The translations under genes and the position numbers were made by a program. A DNA stretch of 64,000 nt from Cyanophora paradoxa (lineage: Eukaryota > Glaucocystophyceae > Cyanophorales > Cyanophoraceae): positions 1 to 64,000 of the forward strand of contig QPMI01000631.1 of NCBI GenBank assembly GCA_004431415.1. The letters are read 5' to 3'. Of the stretch, positions 57,437 through 64,000 are shown one piece after another. Position 1 is the stretch's first letter, and every line of letters begins with the position of its first letter. Below the pieces are notes generated by a model. The model had not been told where the DNA came from, did not search any database, and saw only the letters and a program-made list of their open reading frames with translations.

Positions 57437-60400
57437 TCAGCTCGCCAAGACGGGGTCCGCGAACGGCGCGGCCCCGAAGGGAGGTACGACGACGGCGGGG
57501 GTGCGGGGGGTAGAGGGGATCGAGGGGGGGCGGGAGAGGGCCGTGGAGGAGGCGGAGGCGCGGCGGGAGTGGCCGGCGCGGGGGGTAGGGGGACCCGGGA
57601 GGATGGGGGCTACCGTGTACACGGGGGAGGGGGGCTGGGAGACGGCCGAGGGGGCGCGGATGAGGGGGGTATCGCTCCCCACCGAGGCGGCGGTCATGAG
57701 CCCGGGGGAGGAGTCGCGGCGCGGTAGGTTCGCAAAGCCGCCAAAGCCGCCGTAGCCGCCGAAGCCGCCGCCGCTGCCTCCGCCGCTGTCGGAGGCGCCG
57801 AGGGCGCGGGCGGAGCTGCTCTTGACCGGGGACGAGGGCTGCTGCCCGGCTCCCGAGGCGGCAGCCTCCATCTGCAGCTCGCGGGCCGAGCGCCGCGTGG
57901 CCGCCGGCGTACCCTCCCGGTCCGACGTGCCCGAGGGGGTACGCCTGTGCACGCCCCGCACGGGGGTCGAGCGCCCCGTGGCGCCGCCGCCGCCGCCGCC
58001 CTCGCCCCCGGCGCGCGAGGAGGAGATGGGCAGCTCCGAGAGCGCCACCATACCCCGCGGCTCGGGCGGGGGCGGGCTGTCGCCCTCGCCCCCCACGGCC
58101 GGCCCCGCCCCGTTCGGGCTGTTCACGTCCTCTTCCGACGTGCGGCGGGCCTTGCGACGGGGGGTACGCGAGCGGTGCGGGACGCCCTCCGAGAGAGCGG
58201 CGGCGACGGCCCGCGCTTCAATGTACCCGTCCGCCACGCGGACGTACGAGAGGAGTGGGGCGGACACCAGAAGGGCGACCAGGACGGGTATCATGCCGTA
58301 GCGCTGCCGGGGGGTACGGTCGGTAGGCTGGACGGGTACAGGAAAGAGGCGGGCGGGAGCGCGGCGCACGAGCTCGCCGCTCGCCGCGGCGACGGTCGCG
58401 GAGACGGCGGGTACGACGATGCTGGAGCCCTTGCCCGCCGCCTCGAAGAAGCTAGGGAGGGGGTAACCCGTCAGGCCAGCTGGCCGAGGGGGGAAGGAGC
58501 GCGAGGGGAGTACGGTCGCACCCGAAGAAGGCGCCCTCGCAGCCGTCGGGCGTCATGTGCGCGAGCATGCTCCGCGAGAAGCTCTGCGCGGGCGGCAGAC
58601 CAACAAACAGGTCAGGGCCTCTTACGATCTAAGAGAGGCTAGCTAAGAGATCTAAGAGATCAGAACAAACAGTTCAGGGCCTCTTAACATATCTTCATAG
58701 ACTAGATCAGCAGGGACCTCTTACGATCTAGGGAGGCTAAGAGATCTAAGAGATTAGAACAAACAGTTCAGGGTCTCTTTAACATATCTTAATAGACTAG
58801 ATCAGCAGGGCCTTCATAGAAAATAAGGTTAGACTCAGCAGGGTCTCTTTGACATATCTTAATAGACTAAATCTTTGATTCCAACAGAGTCTTAATAGAA
58901 GACAAGGTCACCGTGAAGGCGCCGAGGGAGAAGCCGTAGACGAAGCCGAAGGCGTACATCTCGGAGGCGGTCCGCAGGCCGACGCGGGAGCCCGGGATGA
59001 CGCCCAGGAGGACGTACCTGTCGGGCGGGCGGGCGGGCGGGAGGTAGTCAGTTAGAAGCTAAGTTAAATTAAGCTAGAAGTTAGTCTAGCAAGTGAAGTT
59101 AGAAGTATATCAATATTTGTCTAGCAAGAAGTTATGTTAGCAGACAGCGCGGCTCGCCAGCGAGGCGGGCGGGCGGGCGGGCGGGTGGGAGGGCGTCAGC
59201 GGAAGGGAGCGCGGCGGCTTCGGCGGTGTCGGGAGGGGAGGGCCCGTCGTTAGCTCTTAGGAGGGGGGCGGACTTTCGAGCTAGGGGCGGAAGGAGCGCG
59301 GCGGCGGCGGCGGCGTCGGCGGCGGCGTCGGAAGGGGGGAGAGAGGGCCCGTCGCTTGTTTTAGGGGCGAGTGCGGCTGGGCGGGCGGGCGGGCGGGCGG
59401 GCGGGGAGGGCGCACAGGGCGACGAGGATCATGGCGACGACGCTTGACTGCACGATCGCCACCGGCCGCGCCCCGAACCGCTGCGAGGCGGCGATGCGCG
59501 GCTCGGTCAGCCGCGGGGTGTACGATCAGGGCGCGTGTGAGGCGGGGCTTCGTAACGTCGCGCTCTATGGGACGTCTCTGTGCGGGCTTCTCTGGGAGAT
59601 GTCCTTGAGATCCTTAGAACGATGCCATCTAAGCTCCTAAGATCCTTTTCTAAGCTCTGTAGAGAGGAGCGGGGGGAGGGCCGCAGGCCACCGTGGCGGC
59701 GCGGAAGGCGGCGAGGGCGCCTTGGATGTTCTTAAGTGCTCCAGATGCCCTCTTCGCTAAGCTTCTCAGCTGCTACGCTTCCTTTTCTATAAGGGGGCGC
59801 GGCTAAGGGGGGCGGACGGTGGCGGCGCGGTAGGCGGCGAGGGCGCCGAGGACGCCGGCGACGGGGATCTCCAGCACCAGCAGCGCCACCAGCATCCCTG
59901 GCGGCGAGGGGTGGCTCAGTTGGAGGGGGCGGGAGGCGGGGGGCGGGAGGCGGGAGGAGGGGGGCGGGAGGCGGGGCGTCCGGCTAAGCTCGGGCGGGCG
60001 AGAGAGACGACAACCGGTGGGGAGGCTCGACCGCTCGTAAGAAGGGAGGGGGGGGGGGGGAGAGCTTGAGCGGCGCCGGAAGGGAGGGAGGGGAGGGAGG
60101 GAGGGAGCGGGGGCGGGGGGCGCCCACCGGAGCGCTCGAGGGTCTGGTCCGCGAAGTAGGCGCCGAGGGCCCTGCGGTGGGTGCTGGAATCAGGCGGGGC
60201 GCTCGGGGTGGGGGACGGGGGGGACGCCGGCCGCCGTCAAGGTAATAATAAGGAGGCGCCGCTGTGGTTTATGCGTGGCGATTACGCAGCCTAGCGTTGC
60301 TCTGGGGGAGGGGGTGGGTCGCGGGCGCCGGCCGGGCGGGCCGCGGGCATCCTTAGAGGTGGATGGATGGGGGCGCGGGCGCCCCAATACGAGCCGGCCG

Positions 60401-62307
60401 CGGGGGGGGGGGGGGGCGGGGGCTGGGGCAAGGTACGCACGCGAGGCCGGCGAAGGCGTCCGAGGCGACGAGGTACGCCAGCAGGAACCGCCCCGCGTTC
60501 GGCAGCTGCGAACGAAGGGATGTCGGGGGGGGGGTGGAGGGATGGGGGAGGGGGGGGGGAGGGGGGGGGAGAGCACCTTTTGGGCGCTGCCGACGGCGCG
60601 GCGGAGGCGGGTGAGGGAGACCCCGAGAGCGCTCCGCGAGACGGCGAGGGGCGGGCCCAGCCGCCGCTTCAGAAGCACCGCCGCGAACACCGAGAAGCCG
60701 GCCCACTGGGGAGGGGGGGAGGGAGCGTTAGAGGAGCAGAGAGGGGGGGAGGGAAAGGGGGGTACCCAGCAGCCGGCGATGAGGGAGGAGAGACGGTACC
60801 CCAGCGCCGGGTTGGACACGAAGGCGAGGAAGGGGAAGCACGCCAGGAGGCACGCGGCGCCTGGGGGAGGAGGGGGAGGAAAAAGGCGCCCGTGAGGCGG
60901 CGTCGGGAGAAAGCAAAACGGGACCCGGCGGGAGTCGAACCCCCGACGAATCCGGAGACGACTCCGCGGACGGAGAGCCAGACGGTGGCCCGCTCCAGAG
61001 CCGTCCGGTGCTCCGAGGGATCCTCCCGGTACTTAATCTGGAGGGGTGGGCGGTGTCAAGCGACAGGGGAGTACACGAAAACGGCAGGCAAGCCGGGCGG
61101 GGTCTACTTGGGGGGTACGTACCTCGGTGTCGTTTCGGGCGAGGATGGGTAGGTACGCGTTGAAAGCCACGACGGAGGCCCCGTGGAAGAACTTGCCTGC
61201 GGCCCCGCTCAGGGTACGCGAAAGGCTGGTTAGGCTCAGGGGTACGACGCGAACCGAGGATGAGCAGGATTCCGACGAGCCAGTAGAGTTGTTCGGCCTG
61301 CGGGACCGGTTCGGTTCAGGGCGCTCTCGGGGCGGGCTAGGGGCGCGTTGCCTTAGGGAGCGGCCTCGGCAGGCCGGCTAAGGCTGCTAGTAGTTCCTTC
61401 TAATAGTTTATAGAATCCCAGGGCCGCGGGCAGCTTTCCGGGAGGCTGGGACGGGTCGGGCGGGGCTCGGGTCGGACCTGGACGAAGGCGACCCCGATCG
61501 TGCAGGTGGCGCCGGCCGCCGCGCAGATCACGAGCGCCCGCTTCCGGTACCCGCTGCGGCGGTACGTCGGCACTGTGCGCATATGTTGGGCGGCGGGCGC
61601 GTCGCGCTGCGCACGAGAAGTCGAGGAAGGCCGAGAAGAGGCCGAACACGAAGATCTGCGGGCGGAGGCATCAGCACGCGCTGCGCCCGGATTCGAGCGG
61701 GATAGCACCTGCAGGGCGCCTTGGATCAGGCGGCACGCGGCGACGAAGGCCGCCGGATAGAAGGCCGACCAGCCGATGGTCACGAGGCCGTCCGCGTTCG
61801 CGGCCTGCTCGCACATCCGCAGCAGCAGATTCGGCAGGAAGCCGGCGAACATAACCACGACAGGCGCCCTGCGGACGGCGCGCGCGTCATGAGCCCACAG
61901 CAACGCGCAGACAGCAATTGCAGGCACTGGAGGCGTACGTGCTCGCGAATTCCTGCGAGGGCGAGTCAGCGGGCGCATCGAGGATCGAGAGAATGCGATT
62001 GCACGCACATAGCTGCACCGGGGGGCGGCAGGGAAGACGCAGGGACGGGGCGACGGTAAACGGACAAGGTCAAGATAGGGCGCGGCGGGAGTTCGCACCT
62101 TATCCACCCGCGCCTCTCCCACAGCCCGGCATCTGGTTCATGAGAGCATTCCACTTGACCGAGCCGCACGGACGAGTGCCGCCGGTCAAGGGGCTGGCTG
62201 AAGCTGCGCTCCGCAATGCCATCGTTCTGCTGGTCCTCCTCGCCTTCGACGAGCACGAAGTCGACTTCTAAAGTCTCCACCGTCCTCCTCGCGCTTAGAG
62301 GTGCCAT
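57437..62307 (-). CDS. Atg22-like vacuolar effluxer (major facilitator type)
   Basis: Atg22 family proteins export amino acids from the vacuole. Recognisable exons, in coding order: a 14-base microexon (61,939-61,952); APVVVMFAGFLPNLLLRMCEQ (61,868 down) to FVAACRLIQGALQ; IFVFGLFSAFLDF (61,655); SGYRKRALVICAAAGATCTI (61,560); AEQLYWLVGILLIL (61,295); GKFFHGASVVAFNAYLPILA (61,200); CLLACFPFLAFVSNPALGYR (60,850); WAGFSVFAAVLLKRRLGP (60,705); MYAFGFVYGFSLGAF (58,965); SFSRSMLAHMTPDGCEGAFF (58,590); FEAAGKGSS (58,450) and MIPVLVALLVSAPLLSYV (58,295). The GYRKR, GAS-V-FNA-LP-LA and SRS-A-PG-FFG patterns are family hallmarks. The tail of about 240 residues, to 57,437, is Ser/Pro/Gly-rich and probably cytosolic. 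The N-terminal exon and start are uncertain; 62,307 is one candidate ATG. Confidence 0.75.
58610..58890. repeat. Tandem repeat of about 98 bp inside an Atg22-like intron
   Basis: CTCTTACGATCTA recurs about 98 bases apart (58,619 and 58,717), as does CAAACAGTTCAGGG (58,664 and 58,762). A third partial unit with AACATATCTTAATAGACTA follows. AT-richer than the flanking exons. Confidence 0.75.
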
Positions 62308-63888
62308 CCTGGGCGGGGCCTCCCGCTGGTCCGAACAAAAGCACCGAGCTGGCGGCGGAGCGCCGCTGCGGGCGTACGATACAGTGCTCTACGTGGTTTG
62401 CTGCTGGACTGGCGACTCTCTGCGAGGACGCAGGGCGCTCGAGGGCGGTGAGCCGTCAAGTAGAACGCGCTCTCCAGCTGTCAGGAAGGGCGTGCTGGTG
62501 CTCGGGGGGCGCTTTATCGGCACCAGTGAAATGGGCAGCAGTGCCAGACCGCGCTGCTGGCTTGCGCGACGGCCGCTTCGAAAATTCACAGCCGCGCCAG
62601 CGGTCGGCGTACCCCCGCCCCAAAGCTCAGGACTGCCGATTCGATGGGCCGTGCTTACCACCAACTTGAATTCGAAGTGATTCAGGCGGTGCACCTGAAC
62701 CCGAACTCCTTCCATGTTGAGCGAACTTGCATGAAGTTGCATCATCAAGCGCGCACTGCGGATGCGAACTATCATAGTATTGATCATCGGATGCGCGCAC
62801 TGCGCTGCCTGCGCATGCCGGCTTCTAGTCGAAGTTCTAGATCTAGCTATAGATCTGCATGCGCAGCTGCGATGCCGCAGTGCGCATGCGCAGCGATGCG
62901 CTTGCTCTAGCTATAGAGTCTAGATCTACTAGCTAGCGCAAATCGATTTCGAATATAAATGCGCTGGGCCGGCCCGCGGCGCCGCGACGCCAATAAAATT
63001 GATCATGATCATGAGCTCCGATCGTGCGCGATCGCGAGCCTCGAAGATCTAGAGCAAATATGGCGCCGCGCGCTCCGCGCGTCAGACTCATGATCATCGA
63101 TCTCGAATCTCGATGATGACCTCAGTGATGATATTGCCGCGCGCGCCGTTACACTGCCGTATGTACATGTGCAGTGCGCGCAACGGCCCATGGCCAACCA
63201 TGGCCAACGTTGAACATTGAACCCAACTCTCTCGATCGCGAGCTCGCGATCGCGGACGTCACGGCGTCCGATCAACGCCCGCGGCCGAAGCACAGATCTA
63301 GAGTCGGATTCTAGACTCTGAGACACACGTGCACATATATCTCGAGCTCTCTCTTAAAATTAAGCTGGCGCCGGCGGCCCGACCCGGTGTGACCCGGCCC
63401 GGCCCGCGGCCGCGGCCGGCCGGTCCGGATCTTCAAGGCTTTAATAATAGGGAGGGGAGAAAGGAAGGGGATCGAGAGCCTTGATCATGATCATGAACTC
63501 TGAATCATGATCATAGATGCATATGACTCTGAACTATAGCTAGAGCTCGAGCGATTTTCGTGGCCGGAGAAGCGCTTTAATTTGCGATCAAATTCATGAT
63601 AATCATGAGTCAAGCTTTTAAGCTTAAGAGGAGAGCTCCAGGCTGCTAGCTGGAATCGCCTGATCATGATCGGTAAATCTCCGCCACCAGATGCATGTGC
63701 ATATGCGGCGGCGGCGTGGTGGCGCGCGCGGCGTGGTCGCGCCACCACGGGCCAAATTAAATCACGACATTCTCCCATGGCCATGCATATATCTGCGCAT
63801 GCGCGCGCGCGCGCGGCTGCGCGCGGGGCATGCGCACGTTGATACGATGATATTCATCCTCTCCGCGACCGCTGAATCGCCCGCACAG
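62308..63888. other. Interval between the two head-to-head Atg22-like copies
   Basis: It must contain the promoters and probably missing first exons of both copies. It is crowded with self-complementary words, notably TGATCATGATCA at about 63,000, 63,482 and 63,661, plus TAGATCTAGCTATAGATCT near 62,838 and AAGCTTTTAAGCTT near 63,614. No unrelated coding exon is supported. Confidence 0.5.
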
Positions 63889-64000
63889 GAATTCGCGAGC
63901 ACGTACGCCTTGAGTGCCTTGCGGCGTCTGCGCGTCGCCGTGGGCTCATGACGCGCGCGCCGTCCGCAGGGCGCCTGTCGTGGTTATGTTCGCCGGCTTC
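63889..64000 (+). CDS. Second Atg22-like gene, 5' fragment cut by the window edge
   Basis: A 14-base microexon (63,889-63,902, GAATTCGCGAGCAC) is followed by a 67-base intron starting GTACGCC and a second exon from 63,970. That exon reads APVVVMFAGF up to the last base of the window. Both exon pieces are identical to the minus-strand copy at 61,952-61,939 and 61,868 onward, whereas the intron between them differs at several places. Conserved exons with a drifting intron suggest both copies are or recently were functional. Confidence 0.75.

Noticed and set aside
57339-57755. Plus-strand frames (110-138 residues) near 57.4 kb
   Set aside because: They are the antisense of the Ser/Pro/Gly-rich tail of the Atg22-like gene.

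Overview
The window is eukaryotic nuclear DNA, most likely from a GC-rich, intron-rich single-celled alga. A plastid-type lycopene-cyclase-like flavoprotein points to photosynthesis and an SSNA1/DIP13-like protein hints at a flagellum. Genes are split by many short GT-AG introns, often beginning GTACCCC and carrying long C runs on the sense strand. A haptophyte, pelagophyte or similar alga would fit, but the sequence alone does not fix the lineage.

Bases 1-11,941 are strikingly AT-rich and almost intron-free. They are the right-hand part of an integrated Polinton-like virus or virophage-like element. In order it carries a broken coiled-coil gene, a broken basic-repeat/AT-hook gene, a broken archaeo-eukaryotic primase plus superfamily 3 helicase, a GIY-YIG endonuclease, a protein-primed family B DNA polymerase split by frameshifts, and a retroviral-type integrase split into two overlapping frames. 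A repeat-rich, gene-free end of about 2 kb follows, with a tRNA-like remnant, two 382-bp direct repeats, a recurring large hairpin and short subterminal palindromic repeats. It stops at a perfect 29-bp inverted repeat (11,867-11,941) exactly where the GC-rich host DNA begins. No capsid or packaging gene is in the window; if present they lie left of base 1.

Host genes from left to right are: a membrane-type adenylyl cyclase with a PAS domain (11,942-17,445, 5' end cut or displaced by the element); an ERMARD/DUF4209-like protein (17,991-22,254); a receptor-like adenylyl cyclase fused to a cyclic-nucleotide phosphodiesterase (25,065-32,208); a 3-kb fold-back element with perfect terminal inverted repeats and a 198-bp tandem array (32,721-35,710); a BTB-BACK-leucine-rich-repeat protein (35,895-40,849); a Trk/HKT-type cation transporter (41,987-47,194, minus); a cytosolic-family malate dehydrogenase with a mitochondrial-looking leader (47,256-49,345); the lycopene-cyclase-like oxidoreductase (49,735-54,734); an unrecognised minus-strand gene (54,859-55,942) divergent from the SSNA1-like gene (56,131-56,865); and an Atg22-like vacuolar effluxer (57,437-about 62,307, minus) whose head-to-head duplicate starts at the right edge (63,889 onward).

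Two adenylyl cyclases lie close together, and the DNA upstream of the second holds a perfect cAMP-response octamer. The remaining genes look like an ordinary mixed host neighbourhood. The most unusual parts are the decaying viral element with its hairpin end, the cyclase-phosphodiesterase fusion, the nested fold-back element, and the inverted Atg22 duplication. Exon boundaries were read by eye, so splice sites are approximate except in the malate dehydrogenase gene, where all 14 exons keep frame.
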